DNA from: Azorinus chamasolen
Lineage: Eukaryota > Mollusca > Bivalvia > Cardiida > Solecurtidae
Direction of reading: 5' to 3'
Assembly: GCA_963576725.1 (NCBI GenBank)
Contig: OY755237.1
Location: 50,427,090-50,491,089, forward strand
Length of the DNA stretch: 64,000 nt
A program made the position numbers and the translations under genes. Below, one piece after another: positions 1 through 11,345 of the stretch. The notes beneath the pieces are model-generated. The model was not told where the DNA came from and did no database searches. It saw nothing but the letters and a program-made list of their open reading frames with translations. The first letter of the stretch is position 1. Each line of letters opens with the position of its first letter.

Positions 1-680
1 GGAAGAGATTATCTGTTAGTTCTCTTAGACACAGACAGACCTGTCACGCTGTGATCCACGCTTGGCCTATATTGGTATGGACCAATCAGGGGAATCCCCC
101 GCGGAGAACACCCGAACTACGTAATCACGAGATGGTTCCGGTTTTCACTATATACTGGAGTTTAGCAAATAAATTATTCAGGAACCAGTCGTGTCAAAAT
201 GCAAATTGCTACGTTGTTCACAAACATTGTCGAAAAATGAAGACAAGGGGTGTGACGTATCAAGACGTTATTAAGCATATCTTGCTACAAAAAGCAGTAT
301 ACACTTCTACCGATAAGCGTTTTACTGACATTGATCAATAGCTAGTAATGAAAGAATAACTCCGAATTCGAATGATAAAAAAGTATGAATGATTCGTCCC
401 CAGATCGATTGTACTGAATAAATCGAGGTTTGTTAACGTTTTTCGTGGATTTTTCTGGTGACTTGAGATTGGGAATTTTGCTAAAAAATGGGTGAAAAAC
501 ATACATTTTGCCATTGGGGATATAGCCGAATAAGGGCTATAAAATCCGCTAAAAAAGCCCTGAAACTTATTGTAAATTAAAACAAAATGAAATGTCTTTT
601 TCATTGTATAAATAAATCTGTTATAACCAGGCAGGCAGTTTTTTCACTTGAAGGGGAAAACATTACTACCCGCTTTTATA
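1..680. other. No recognisable gene
   Basis: AT-rich sequence with short chance frames on both strands. None shows a domain, splice context or codon bias that I can support. The minus-strand gene whose exons lie at 2939-11302 should continue to the left of the window or through here, but I could not find a further exon with the required phase 0 acceptor. Confidence 0.5.
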
Positions 681-686
681 TAGTAA

Positions 687-1318
687 CAAGAGCTGTCCGC
701 AGACAGCGCGCTCCACTTTCTTTAGTGCTGGATAGTGTAATGGAAGTCTAGGTCAGAAAGGGGAGATAACAACAGCAAAATTAACTTTAGGGTTACCTAC
801 CCTTGTGAAATGGGTCCCCCTTGTCATAGTTAGTATGTATACCAAAGATGAACCAAATATCTTGGACAGTTTCTGAGACATGGACCTGAACATAAAACTT
901 AACCAACAATGAAAATTCTAAGTCGAAAAAGGGGCATAACTATGGCAAAAATTTATTTTAGGGTTACCTACCCTTGTGAAATGGGTTCCCCTTGTGATAG
1001 TTAATATGTATACCAAAGATGAACCAAATATCTTTGACGGTTTCTGAGACATGGACCTGAACATAAAACTTAACCAACAATGAAAATTCTAAGTCGAAAA
1101 AGGGGCATAACTATGGCAAAATTAATTTTAGAGTTACCTACTCTTGTGAAATGGCTTCCTCTTGTGATAGTAAACATACATACCAAATATGAACCCAATA
1201 TCTTTGATGGTTTCTGAGAAAAGGACCTTAACAAAAAGGTTAACCAACGCCGACGCCGACGCCGACGCCGACGAGAGGGTCATGACAATACCTCCACTTT
1301 TTTAAAAAGTGGAGCTAA
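687..1318. repeat. Tandem-core repeat element, three units of about 171 bp
   Basis: Three successive units carry the word GGTTACCTACCCTTGTG near 790, 961 and 1131, so the period is about 171 bp. The units contain AAGGGGCATAACTATGGCAA. The core ends in a GACGCC hexamer run (about 1248-1274). The ends carry CTCCACTTTC (near 710) and AAAAAGTGGAG (near 1304), which are complementary, so this looks like a non-autonomous element with short inverted ends and a tandem core. No coding capacity is visible. Confidence 0.7.
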
Positions 1319-1835
1319 AAATGGCTAATTAGTTGAGTGTATATTTATTTGGATATTTTGCTTATTTGTATATAATTTGGTAAAGTTCAGAAGAACAAAA
1401 TAATCTATATATTTGCATTTCAGTTATTTATTCTTACTGAAAAAACTTTTCATAATGTCTGTATGCCTGTCTGTCAATGGCAAAAATCTTTAGACATGGT
1501 CACATGTCTGTCTGTCTTTGTGTCAATGGCAAAAAAACTTTAACCAAGATCACGTCTGTCTGTCAATGGAAAAAATCATGAACACATATCTGTCTGTAAG
1601 TCTATACACTGAAACCCAGGTGTAAACGGAACTGATTTCCTATATTATAACATAAATTGTATCTTGATAGAGTGATTCAGATAGCAGGAAATTGCACCAT
1701 TCAATGTGGCAAACCGAAAGAAATTCGGCTACCGGGAGGGGACACCCCTCCCGTACCCTCCCCACCTAGGCCCCCCCAGCAAGAATTTCCTGGGTACGGC
1801 CCTGTTTTTAGTATTAAGACAGGTAGTACTTTATC

Positions 1836-2005
1836 CCATTACCTTATTAGGCTAGTTTTAGATCCAAACTCTTTGAATCTACCAAAAAGGAACATTTACT
1901 AGGAAAAAGGATTTTTTTTAGAATTTTAGAATAGTTTTGAAACTATTGTGTATTATTTATCACAATGATTTCAAAATTTGACATTTACACTTTAAGTCCA
2001 ACAAA
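1836..2005. repeat. MITE family A, truncated copy
   Basis: Matches the family A internal sequence seen at 3097 and 6635: a segment reading GGCTAGTTTTAGATCC, then CTCTTTGAATCTACC, then TTTATCACAATG. It lacks a clear second end and the central hairpin. Confidence 0.55.
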
Positions 2006-2467
2006 CAGGTGTTTTCAATTTTTTGAAGATAGATATCCCTTTAGTTCAAAGTGACAGGTTGCCATCTCGCACTTCAAATCTTGATGACGGAACACTTTCA
2101 TGTTTGTTACTGTTCCTCTTAGCAGAATTAATTTCGGTTAGGTTGCACCAACTGTGTTTATAAAAAGCCATGTGTGTTCAGTTCCCTTTTATCCTTTTTG
2201 CCATTGTTATATCTATTACTGGAGGTGGGATATAATGATAAAGTCACGGGTTTGTTCACTATAAATCTAATCTCTTCAGTCTCTAAACATACAAGCTACA
2301 GAACATACATGAAGTGAGGGAGCAGCAGCGGCCTGCTGCTGTGGTTGGCGTGGCTACCTTGGCATGGACTGACCAATGCAACAGTAGGACACTACAGGTG
2401 TCAATATGAGGGAATAGGTTAATGAAAGATTAAAGGAGCTAGATAATCTGAATGCAGTGTTGAAAGG

Positions 2468-2905
2468 TTAACCCTTTGAAAACAGAGTAGACCCAAATCA
2501 GATGTCTCCTGTATGAATCATCTGACCACAGCCTGCTCCTTCTGCTTATGAAATAAAATAGATCCGATTCTACAGATTATGCCATGGCCAAAAGAGCCTG
2601 TGTCAATATACCATTAAAAAAGCTCAAGTAACATTCATCATGCCATTATTTCTTACATGATTATTCATCAGGTAAAAAGTTGAATTAAAGAATACGTGCA
2701 TCTACTGCAGGTTTACCCTTTCCCTTATATAGACACCTTAGAGGAGACCCAGATCAGACAAATTCTGTAGGAGCTATCTGATCAGGGTCTGCTCTGTTTG
2801 CTTATATAAATTACATGTATATAAATCTGATCCTACAGTTTTTGTCTAAGCTAAGATCTTGAGAAATAAATACATGCATTCATGAAGTGATAAATTCACG
2901 CAATA
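2468..2905. repeat. Two MITE family B copies
   Basis: Each begins at or near TTAACCCTTT and carries the family B hairpin words GAGTAGACCCA and GGTCTGCTCTGTTTGC, followed by a tail with ATTCATCATGCCATTATTT. Copies are about 2468-2685 and 2713-2905. They lie in the intron between exon 4 and exon 3 of the minus-strand gene, or just past exon 4. Confidence 0.6.
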
Positions 2906-2938
2906 TTGTTAATTAGGGAAAGAACTCCACAGTCTTAC

Positions 2939-3003
2939 CTGAAGCCTCTTTGCCAGCTTTTCATTTTTCTCCAATTTACTAAGCAAATCATCTGTCACCC
3001 ATT
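2939..3003 (-). CDS. Exon 4 (partial gene) of unrecognised minus-strand gene
   Basis: On the minus strand a pyrimidine-containing acceptor (TATTCTGAATAG) precedes 65 bases that end in CTTCAG followed by the consensus donor GTAAGACT. The exon begins with two bases of a split codon (AA), which joins the single G left by the exon at 7169-7559 to give Glu, then reads WVTDDLLSKLEKNEKLAKRL plus Gln, and ends in phase 0. The peptide is charged and helical in character. The LxKNxxLAxxL pattern is loosely like the start of STI1-type repeats, which is inference only. The gene must continue to the left because no stop is reached. Confidence 0.6.
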
Positions 3004-3096
3004 CTATTCAGAATATAGAAAACACATATGAATATTGATCTGGTAAAGGGTTAAGCCGTTTTGGTTTCTTTATGTATTTCTGAGATGCATTATTTA

Positions 3097-3290
3097 ACTT
3101 AACCCTTTCCTCCATAAATACGCCTTTCTACGCCTCTGTAATAACCACTTCTTGAGACTATTGTGACATTATCGCAATGGTTTCTAACTACAAAATTCTA
3201 AAATTTTACTTTTCTCTATTAAATGCTCCTTTTGGGTAGATTCATTCAAAGAGGTTGGGTCTAAAAATAGCCTATGGAGGAAAGGACAAA
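3097..3290. repeat. MITE family A
   Basis: Starts TTAACCCTTTCCTCCATAAA and ends CCTATGGAGGAAAGG, an inverted terminal pair. The left TTAA is present and the right TTAA has decayed. The CCC...GGG ends with a TTAA target are the hallmark of piggyBac-type elements, so a non-autonomous piggyBac relative is likely. Confidence 0.7.
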
Positions 3291-3336
3291 GCTGCCTTAA
3301 TTGTAAATACAAACATACATCACAAACTAATGACCG

Positions 3337-4515
3337 TTAATCCTTTCCTTTATATAAACACTTTTTTCACTGCTATGCAAACAGAGAAGACCCAGATCAG
3401 ATGGCTCCTGTAGCAGCTGTTTGTTTAGGGTATGCTCTGTTTGTTTATGAAGTTATAATAAGTCTGACTCTACAGTTTCTACCAACACCAAAAATTCTTC
3501 TGTATTCAGCAAAAAAAAATATTCATGATGTTATTATTTCTAACATGAATATTCATAATTCAATAGGGAAAGGGTTATTCATGAATATTCATGTAAAAAA
3601 TAATGACAACATAAATATTTTTAGCTCAATTTTTAAAATGCAAACTTTTCAGGGAATTTTTGCTTTGACAAAAACTGCAGAATCAGATCTATATCATGTC
3701 AAAAGCAAACAAAGCAGACCCTTATCAGATGGATCCTATAGGAGCATTCTGATCTGGGTCTACTCTGTTTGCAAATGCGTAAAAAGGCATTTATATTAGA
3801 GAATGGGTTAAACAGTGTACAGGTTCCCTGTGATGATGTACTCAGGTACATGTTGGTATATAAAACTGAAACCTTTACCTGTTGCATATTTATGTAAGAC
3901 ATAATGTCAATATGAATATTTATTGTCTGAATTTTAATAATTGATTTTCTGGTATTGGTAGAAACTGTAAAGTCAAACCTATATCATGTCATATGCAAAT
4001 AGAGCAAAGCCTGATCAGATGGCTCCTATAGAAGCAGTCTGATCTGGGTCTATTCTGTTTGCAGAGGGGTGAAAAGTTGTTTATATGAAGGAAAAGGTAA
4101 ATCCTTTACTTGATAGATACACCTTTCCATGCCTTTGCAAACAGAGTAGACCCAGATTAGACCGCCCCAGTGTAGAGTCTGCCATTATAGAAATTCGCTA
4201 ATAAATATTCATGATGTCATCATTTCGTACATATTCATGAGGTAAAGGGCAAATGAGCTATTCTTAAATATGCCAACATTATTCTAAGTTTCAAAACTGT
4301 GATTACTTCTTAAACTATGAAATATATTAGACAAGGTTGTTTTATAAAAAAAACCACTAGAATGCCCACAGGCAACATGTCGTGCCACTGGCCATTCACC
4401 AATAGTACATGCAAAAGTTAGACAGAGCAGATCCTTATCAGGTAGCTCCTATAGGAATGCCTGATTTGGGTCTACTTTGCAAAACCATGTAAAGGTATGA
4501 ATATCAAGTAAAGGG
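3337..4515. repeat. Cluster of MITE family B copies in both orientations
   Basis: At least four copies: 3337-3576 (+), 3577-3812 (inverted, directly abutting the first), about 3885-4105 (inverted), about 4099-4255 (+, truncated), plus a core remnant near 4410-4515. Each has the hairpin made from GCAAACAGAGTAGACCC and its complement, and an AT-rich tail with ATATTCATGATGTCATTATT. The TTAA-flanked ends read TTAATCCTTTCC and GGGTTA. They fill the intron between exons 3 and 4 of the minus-strand gene. Confidence 0.7.
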
Positions 4516-4544
4516 TAATTATAGGCATACATTGTGTTTGTGAA

Positions 4545-5270
4545 ATCTGACTTTTGACCTCCAAGTGTTACCTTGACCTTTCAGCTACTGACCTGGTTTT
4601 TTCGCTTGACACGCCATACCTTCTAGACGAACATTTATGCCTAGTCATTTCACAATCCATCCATGGAATTCTGAGTTAGAGCTCGGACAAGCAAAACAAT
4701 TCATATTTTTGACCTTTGACCTCCAAATATGAGCTTGACCTTTCAGCTACTGACTTGATTTTGAATGTGACCCGCCGTACCTTCTAGACAAACAATTATG
4801 CCCATTCATTTCACAATCCATCCATGGATTTCTGAGTTAGAGCCCGGACAAGCAGAAAAATACATGTTTTTGACCTTTAAGTATGACCTTGACTGACCTG
4901 TTTTTTCGCGTGACATGCCATACCTTCTAGAGGAACATTTATGCCTTCTCATTTCACAATCCATCCATGGAGGTACGAGTTAGAGCCCGGACAAGCAAAA
5001 AAATACATGTACATGTACATATTTTTGACCATTGACCTCTAAGTATGGCCTTGACCTTTCAGCTACTGGCCTGATTTTTTCGCTCGAAACGCCGTATTTT
5101 CTAGAGTAACATTTATGCCTTGTCATTTCACAATCTATCAATGGAGTTCTGAGTTAGAGCCCGGACAAGACCGGACGGACGCAAACACGGACGCACTAAC
5201 ATACACCCATCATGAGAAGACAATGTGGCGTTTATGTCAAGCTCACTGCAAGTGGGCTCAACAAAAAAGA
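4545..5270. repeat. Tandem-core repeat element, four units of about 160 bp
   Basis: Units start at TTTGACCTCCAAG near 4551, 4719, 4869 and 5034. Each contains CACAATCCATCCATGGA and GAGTTAGAGCCCGGACAAG. The array ends in a GACCGGACGGACGC run and a tail with CACTGCAAGTGGGC. The overlapping 62-codon frame is chance. Confidence 0.7.
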
Positions 5271-5399
5271 ATGTTAAAGAGCTGCAGATTGGAAAAGTAT
5301 TAGAAGTCTAATTAGAAAAGTTACAGTGATGTGACAACCCACAATACAGTATAACTCCTCTAAACAAGACGTTAAAATTAGCATCAATGTCAGTCTTTA

Positions 5400-6107
5400 A
5401 GACAGGTTGCAGCTTAATGCAGTGTTTAAAGACGATTTCTACAGTTTGTTTCCTTCCAAGAATTTTTTTTTATTTTTTTATATTTTGTTTAAAGTATGCT
5501 GATTGCAAATAAAAAAAGAAAAGGGGGTTACAGACTTTATTTTTGAGTAATTACAATGAAATCAACATAAGCGTGCTTCCTGCCTTTTACATACAGGACA
5601 GTACAAATCATGACGTCGGTGATATTTTCGTAAATTTCTAATAAACTTATCCAAGATTTTTTTTCAAATTTTCACATTTTGTGCTTTAAAGTATCCTTAA
5701 CATGAAATCAAAAAGAAATAAGTGGGTTGCAGGCTTCGTTTTTAAGTAATTACTTAATTTATCACCTAGTGATAGTGATCTCCCATGAAAATTACGCCAA
5801 AATGGGCGACGTCTTATGCTATGACGTCGTACCAATTTGATTATTATACTCCCGTTCCGGATTTTCCTGTTTGATTTTAAGTTTTTATACGTTCGGCTAA
5901 TTATATTTTAGTAATTTTCTCATGTAATCGAAATTGTTGATACATTTAAGGTTTGTAAATGTTGGTCGAAATAAGTCATTCGAAATTAGTGTCATCCAGA
6001 ATACCGGAACCGGTTGTTTCCTTTGTAGAGAGTATTCGGGGCAAACAGCTGCGAAGAACTTACTACCGAAATCGTCTTCAAGCATTAAGCAGCCACCTGC
6101 CTAATCA
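5400..6107. repeat. MITE family C, long version
   Basis: Left end GACAGGTTGCAGCTTAATGC and right end GCATTAAGCAGCCACCTGCC are inverted copies. Short family C members elsewhere (23640, 39858) are only about 110 bp, so this one carries roughly 600 bp of extra sequence. That includes two imperfect copies of an AT-rich segment (about 5458-5570 and 5645-5760) ending in GAGTAATTAC or AAGTAATTAC. The 62-codon minus-strand frame at 5897-6085 lies inside and is probably chance. Confidence 0.6.
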
Positions 6108-6634
6108 TATCTATATTCTTCTCTACTAAAATTCTGGTTTAGAAGGGTTTTACTGGGTTTAGAAGGGTGTTACTGCATATAACACTGGAATATTGTTGTC
6201 AAATATGGTACATTATGACATCACCTATGATCTCAACTTGTTTCTTTTAATATGTTGTTTCTAATTAAACTACAATTAAATTACTTACAATCAGTTTGTC
6301 TTTGTAATGTTTTGTTTTTTGTATATTCACCAAAAGTTTCCATATTTTTTTGCCAAACCCCATCTTTTTGGCACTCATTAGTATTGCAATAATGATGAGT
6401 AAAATCAACATTGGATTGGATTGAGATATAAGAGAGTTTGATAAGCATGACTCTTATTTACAGCACTGTTGTTTGAGTGAGTGAGTGGGTGAGTGATTGA
6501 GCTGTTGTTTGAATGTTTATATTCAATCCATGGCCTAACCTAACCCTCCACTGCAATTTGTAAATAGTATAGACCCATAACAGTCACCTTGGTAGAGACT
6601 AGTATCCATATACATGTATCTATATTATTTGGAT

Positions 6635-6858
6635 TAACCCTTTCCTCCATAGGCTATTTTTAGACCCAACCTCTTTGAATGAGTATACCCAAAAGGAGCA
6701 CTTACTAGAGACAAGTGAAATTTTAGAATTTTGTAGATTGAAACCAGTGATAAATAGAGCATTTGCTCCTATAGGAGCAAATGCTCTATTTATCACAATG
6801 GTTTCATAAAGTGACTTTTACGGAGGCGTAGAAAGGCGTATTTATGGAGGAAAGGTTT
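6635..6858. repeat. MITE family A, best-preserved copy
   Basis: TTAA target on both sides. Ends CCCTTTCCTCCATA and TATGGAGGAAAGG are inverted. The centre is a perfect hairpin: AGCATTTGCTCCTATAGGAG and its continuation pair as TTTATCAC/GTGATAAA and GAGCATTTGCTCC/GGAGCAAATGCTC. Confidence 0.8.
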
Positions 6859-6904
6859 AAAGAATAATAAAAAGAGCCACATGCAGATAAGATGTGTATT
6901 CAAA

Positions 6905-7105
6905 TACTACAATCATCAATTTCTCCACAAAACTCTATGTTGTTACCACTTTTTTAGAATCTTCTCAAAGAGAAGATTCTAAAGAATCGGCAGGTAACAA
7001 CATACGGTTTGATGTAGACTGAGTAAAGGAATTATTCTTGAAATGGGTTTAATTTATGTATCTTATATGTGCCTCTTATAAAGTATTGCATATGCTAATG
7101 AATGT
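6905..7105. repeat. Hairpin repeat family E
   Basis: Contains an imperfect palindrome around 6938-7003 (TTTAGAATCTTCTC facing GAGAAGATTCTAAA, with outer GTTGTTACC facing GGTAACAAC). A second diverged copy lies at 55135-55330, sharing TTATTCTTGAAA and the CTTATATG word about 100 bp downstream. Confidence 0.55.
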
Positions 7106-7168
7106 CAAAAATAGTGGACCTTGATCAGATGCCATACGAATCGGCACCATTTGGATTGCTTGTTATAC

Positions 7169-7559
7169 CTTTATTTTCCATAAGTTTTGCAGTGGTCTTC
7201 TCCATCGCATCTTGGACTTCTGAAAATCTAAACTTTTCTGATTTAACTTCATCATTTTTCCTTATGAAAGGAATGTCCTCCAGAGTTTTCTTCTCTTTAG
7301 AACTTGCATTTGTATCAGCTGTTTTAGCAGTATTGTTTGATTGTTTTGACTTTGATGCACCACCAAACAAAAAACCCTTCTTCATTCCTCCAAAACCAGA
7401 ATTCTTCTGATGCACAGATGTTTTGTCAGGTATTTTTGCTGTTTGTTCTCTTTTACTGTCTTCTTTAACACTGCCATGTTCTGTGATATGCAGATCTTTT
7501 TCAGTGGGTTGTTTTGATGGAACCTCGTCTTTGTTGGAATGTCCATTTTGAAATCCTGA
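7169..7559 (-). CDS. Exon 3 of unrecognised minus-strand gene
   Basis: On the minus strand the acceptor TGAATTCTCAG is followed by 391 bases reading SGFQNGHSNKDEVPSK and ending ...AKLMENK plus one base (G) before the donor GTATAACA. This is 130 codons plus 1 base, entered in phase 0 and left in phase 1. The product is hydrophilic and rich in Lys, Ser and Glu, so likely disordered. It has two conserved-looking islands: SGFGGMKKGFLFGG (about residues 62-75 of the exon) and LEDIPFIRKND with FRFSEVQDAMEK near the end. I do not recognise the family. The frame has no membrane segment or signal. The phases of this exon match both neighbours, which is the main evidence that it is real. Confidence 0.65.
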
Positions 7560-7721
7560 CTGAGAATTCAATGATCAAAAATAGGTTAAGATTTTTTTAC
7601 AATGATTGATGTAATTAGCAAAGGTAATTAATGCTCTTAGCAAAGGTAATTAATGCTCTGGTGCAATTAATGCTCTGCACCTGGATGGACCTAACCCTGC
7701 ATGCATATCATATCTCATATA

Positions 7722-7916
7722 TTTTAACCCTTTACTCCATGAATATTCAAGTTCAAGTAAGAAATATATATACTGACGTCATCATGAAAATAAATAAGTT
7801 GAAATGAATATGAATTAAATTAATTTTTATAAAGGAACATGAATGTTTGGCCAAGGCAGGAACTGTAGAATCAGATTTTAATTATTTCATAAGCAATTAT
7901 GGACTAAAGGGTTAAG
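7722..7916. repeat. MITE family B
   Basis: TTAACCCTTTACTCCATGAA at the left and GGACTAAAGGGTTAA at the right give an inverted pair flanked by TTAA. The hairpin core is short. Just to the left, 7613-7680 holds three imperfect copies of GCAAAGGTAATTAATGCTCT. Confidence 0.65.
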
Positions 7917-7969
7917 ACCTAAAGGAATTTCTATACAAAAAAAATATATAGAGGATCTGTCGTGAGTTA

Positions 7970-8090
7970 TCTTTTAAGATCACATGCTCCTACATGAGCC
8001 TTAGAAAATGTAACGTTATTAAGCGAGCCTGTAGCGAGCTTAATAACATTTTCTTAATGAGTTTAGGGACATGTGATCTTAGAAGACAAC
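7970..8090. repeat. Imperfect palindrome
   Basis: Inverted arms AAGATCACATG / CATGTGATCTT, GAAAATGT / ACATTTTC and GTTATTAAGC / GCTTAATAAC around an 11-14-base loop make a long imperfect hairpin, probably a small foldback element in the intron between exons 2 and 3. Confidence 0.55.
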
Positions 8091-8404
8091 GAGCATTGAT
8101 CAGAAATATTATCATCACAGTGTATTTTCACTGTTTAAATGACATGTAAACATCGGTTTCCCAGGTTTTACGTCATATATGACGTATGAGTCATATATGT
8201 TCTCAAGTGTTCTTATACGTGTTACTGATCAGGGAATCTTAACCTGTTGTTTTAACCCGGAGATAAGGGAAGTTATGTGAAAACTGCTTCCTTTATAACA
8301 ACAGCTATGCAAAATTGAGTAATTATTATTCAGCTGTATAACATGAAATTTAGTTCCTTAAAAAAGAATAGGAAAGCATATTAAATCCTACTGTATACAT
8401 ATAA

Positions 8405-8625
8405 ATAAATTTTCAAGACTTTGAAAACAAAGTAGACCAAGATCAGACAGCTCCTATACGGGCCATCTGATCAAGGTCTGCTGTGTTTGCTTATGGTATA
8501 ATCTGGATTCTGTCTGCATGAGCCAAAATAGCCCGTCTTCATATGCCACTATTTTTTAATCTAATTAATATTCATGATGCCATTATTTCAAATTCTCTTA
8601 CAGGAATATTAAACGAAGAAACAGT
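8405..8625. repeat. MITE family B
   Basis: Hairpin arms AGACCAAGATCAGACAGCTC and GGCCATCTGATCAAGGTCTG with a family B tail (ATATTCATGATGCCATTATT). Confidence 0.6.
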
Positions 8626-8770
8626 TAAATCATTCATAAATATGTAAAATGTCTGCTATTTGTAAACTTCAGTTTAATTATTTTCATGAGTCAAAAATTT
8701 ATGAAATTCTACCAACATATATACAACAAAGTTTTTTTTATTTTAAAACAATTATAAAGATGTAACTTAC

Positions 8771-8859
8771 TTTTGCTGTGCTTGTATTCTGTGCTTTAAG
8801 CTCACGCAAGGCATCAACTTGTTTAATTAGATCCGACATATCCTCCAAAGGAGGGACAT
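8771..8859 (-). CDS. Exon 2 of unrecognised minus-strand gene
   Basis: Minus-strand acceptor TTATTTTTCAG and a near-perfect donor GTAAGTTAC bound 89 bases. The exon opens with two bases (AT) that join the G of exon 1 to give Asp, then reads VPPLEDMSDLIKQVDALREL and on to NTSTAK, ending in phase 0. The acidic, helical N-terminal segment fits directly onto exon 1 (MESPE) and onto exon 3 (SGFQNG). Confidence 0.65.
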
Positions 8860-9099
8860 CTGAAAAATAATGTCAAATTTATGACTTTTCAATATGTAAA
8901 TTTATACATTTTGTACTTTGAACTTCACATAATCATAGCATTTTGAAAATTTGTTTAAACAGAAAGGCAATTGAATTCAACCAATGTTTTAATGAAAACT
9001 ACTGACTTATATTTCAACTGACAAGCATCAAACTATAGCAGATTTTCAAGACAGACCTTAATTGTGATATCGCTTTCTTAGTCTAGTACTCTATATAAC

Positions 9100-9437
9100 A
9101 TCAAAAGCTTTATGCCAAATCATATGCTTTACTATTTTCTCTTGACTTAATGTTTTTATTTCATGCTATCTTATGCTTATGTATGCTAGCTGTGTTTGCT
9201 TTATGTCTTATAATTTGCTTTACTATTCGCTTGATTTTCATTTAATGCGATCTAATGCTTGGTTATTTTGCTATCTGTGATGTTTTATGTTGCTATTATG
9301 CCATTGTGATTCTATATTTTTGTGCTGTACTGTATATGTGCTTGAAATGTCGGTGTTAAAAACTCAGTCAAGCTTATGTTATCTGTTAATTATGTACCGA
9401 CTTGTAAAAATAAATTTTACTGGACTTGACTTGACCT
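9100..9437 (+). mobile_element. 5'-truncated non-LTR retrotransposon tail
   Basis: A T-rich untranslated stretch ends in AAATAAATTTTACTGGACTTGACTTGAC, here quoted in parts: a polyadenylation-type AATAAA followed by a short tandem tail (ACTTG units). This is the usual 3' end of CR1-like LINEs. No coding part is left. Confidence 0.5.
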
Positions 9438-9569
9438 AAATGGGAATGAATTAAGGTACAAGTTGTCAAGTTTACCGCAGTATTTATTGTCGAATGACAT
9501 TAACAATTCCTGGTTTAATATTCCTGGTTTAAAGAAACAGGTCTCTGAAATAGGGGGAAACACTGCCAT

Positions 9570-9805
9570 TAACCCTTTTCCTCATGTGTTTTCACGCATT
9601 TGCAAACAGAGTAGACCCAGATAAGACGGCTCCTAGAGGAGCCGTCTGATCAGGGTCTACTCTTTTTGCTAGTGGAATTTGATAGATCTGATTCTTTACT
9701 TTCTAAAATGGCTACAATGCACCACCTTCCATATTTCATTATAACTATTTTTTCCATGAATATTCAGTAGGTATTGAAATTTGGAATAAACATAGAAAGG
9801 GTTAA
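9570..9805. repeat. MITE family B with perfect core hairpin
   Basis: TTAA on both sides, ends AACCCTTTTCC and AGAAAGGGTT, and a core in which GACGGCTCCTAGAGGAGCC and the following GTCTGATC fold as a near-perfect stem flanked by GCAAACAGAGTAGACCC and GGGTCTACTC. Confidence 0.75.
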
Positions 9806-10164
9806 ACTGCAGTTCTTCTTCTTCTTTCAGTTACTTCACTCCATCATTAATGATGATTATGTGAAGGCACTGGTTAAATACTGAAACTAATTTACAAATG
9901 AGGATATGGTGAAAAATATGGTGAAAACAAAAATGATAGAGTCCTAGCACAAATCACTACTGCAGGGATTGTAAATATGCACTTGAATACCTGAACAGAT
10001 GGTGCTATGTGAGCATTCTCTGGCAGTAGGTTCCACTGTGGGATGGGTCGACTATAGAATGAATATTTGTAAGTACATGTATCTTTATTTGAACTAATGG
10101 GTCTAAAGGTATGACTGGCATGATTTCGATTTCTAGGGTCTGAAGGAATTAAGTTTTGTTCTTC

Positions 10165-10885
10165 TTGTTAAGGATGTTGGTTTACTTTAATTTGTTACTT
10201 GTTACTTAGCGTTGTTTTCCAGCGCAGGCCCTTATGGATCCTCTTTGCTGGACTCTTCTGCGTAATGCCGGTGACTGGCTCCGGTTCCGGTCATTACCCT
10301 ATATTTAGCTTTATAGTCATATTTAAATTCTTGGTCTTCCCAATATTCATCTAATCTGTTTTTAAAAGAGTTTACTGAACTGGCTTTTATTTGCTCAGGC
10401 AAGCTGTTCCATGTATTTGCTGTTCTAATGCTGAAGTTATATTTCCTTATATCTAATCTTGCCCTTTGCGTTAAAATTTGTAATGTATTTCCTCTATTAC
10501 TATGCCTTAACTGGTGTTCGTCCCTTAACTTAATAATTTCTTCTGTATTTCGTCATATATATTGTTTAGGATTTTGTATACTTCGATCTATCATGCCCCC
10601 CCCCCCCCCCCCCCTCAATCTTCTATATGTTAGTGTAGGTATTTTTAGTTTCCTTAATCTTTCTCCATAAGGGAGGTCTGATAGGCCTGGAATTTGCACT
10701 GCTTCTATTTCTTCTATATGTTTATTTTTGTATGGAGCCCAGACTGAACTTGCATAATCTAGGTGTGTTCTGACTAGTGTTTTGTATAAGGGACTAAAGT
10801 TGTTCTCATCCAGATAATGGAAGTTCCTTCTGATAACTGCAAACATGGAATTTGCTTTTTTAACTTTCTCGTGTATATGGCTGTA
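10165..10885 (-). pseudogene. 3' part of a CR1/Jockey-like LINE reverse transcriptase, degraded
   Basis: Reading the minus strand from 10885: VKKANSMFAVIRRNFHYLD, then PLYKTLVRTHLDYASSVWAP, then RLRKLKIPTLTYRRLRG. After a homopolymer run the frame resumes with IRTANTWNSLPEQIKASSV and FKNRLDEYW before a stop near 10215. These are the thumb and C-terminal motifs of LINE reverse transcriptases (LVRTHLDYASSVW; NxLP...VNSFKxxLD). The frame is broken by a run of about 20 G (plus-strand C, 10593-10614). The catalytic core is absent, so the copy is truncated at its 5' side. It lies in the intron between exons 1 and 2 of the minus-strand gene, in the same orientation. Confidence 0.75.
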
Positions 10886-11286
10886 TTAAATATAGTAGGT
10901 TAATAATACAATTAATCACCAACAATTATTTTTGCATAATTAAAATGTGTTGCAAATTTCTGCACAATTTTTTCAATATTAATGTTCTACAAATGAAGCG
11001 TGGGTTGACTATGTTTGAAAAGTCGTCAAAAATGCATCTATATGTGGTAAAGGCTTACAAAATTAGACCCCGTGACTGTATGATCTTATCATGTCATAAC
11101 GTGAATTAACAATTCACACAGTGTAGTTAACTCATTTTTCAGCGTAGATCAATCATAACCTGATAAAATCTGCATTCTTAAAATAAGATGTTCTACATAT
11201 TTGCAGTTCAAGCTACACTAATGTCAAAAATAAGCTAAAATTGTCAATCTGTAAGAAAAAACCTAAAGGAAAGCGTCATTGACAAC

Positions 11287-11302
11287 CTTCTGGCGACTCC
11301 AT
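11287..11302 (-). CDS. Exon 1 (start) of unrecognised minus-strand gene
   Basis: ATG at 11302 (minus strand) opens MESPE plus one G and meets a GT donor (GTTGTCAATG, a weak match). The phase (1) is what exon 2 needs. The joined start MESPED-VPPLEDMSDL reads naturally as an acidic N-terminus. Upstream on the minus strand, 11303-11345 contains CCGGAAGTG, an ETS-type promoter word. The sequence just before the ATG (TTTTCAAG) could alternatively be an acceptor, in which case a 5' untranslated exon lies further right. Confidence 0.45.
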
Positions 11303-11345
11303 CTTGAAAATGTGTTAAAAAAGACACTTCCGGTGTGGAAATAAA
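11303..11345 (-). promoter_or_regulatory. Possible core promoter / 5' UTR of the minus-strand gene
   Basis: Contains ACACCGGAAGTGTC about 30 bases upstream of the ATG on the minus strand. CCGGAAGT is the ETS-factor consensus common in animal housekeeping promoters. No TATA box is obvious. Support is positional only. Confidence 0.3.

Noticed and set aside
5897..6085. 62-codon minus-strand frame as a gene
   Set aside because: It lies entirely inside a family C repeat and lacks motifs or splice sites.
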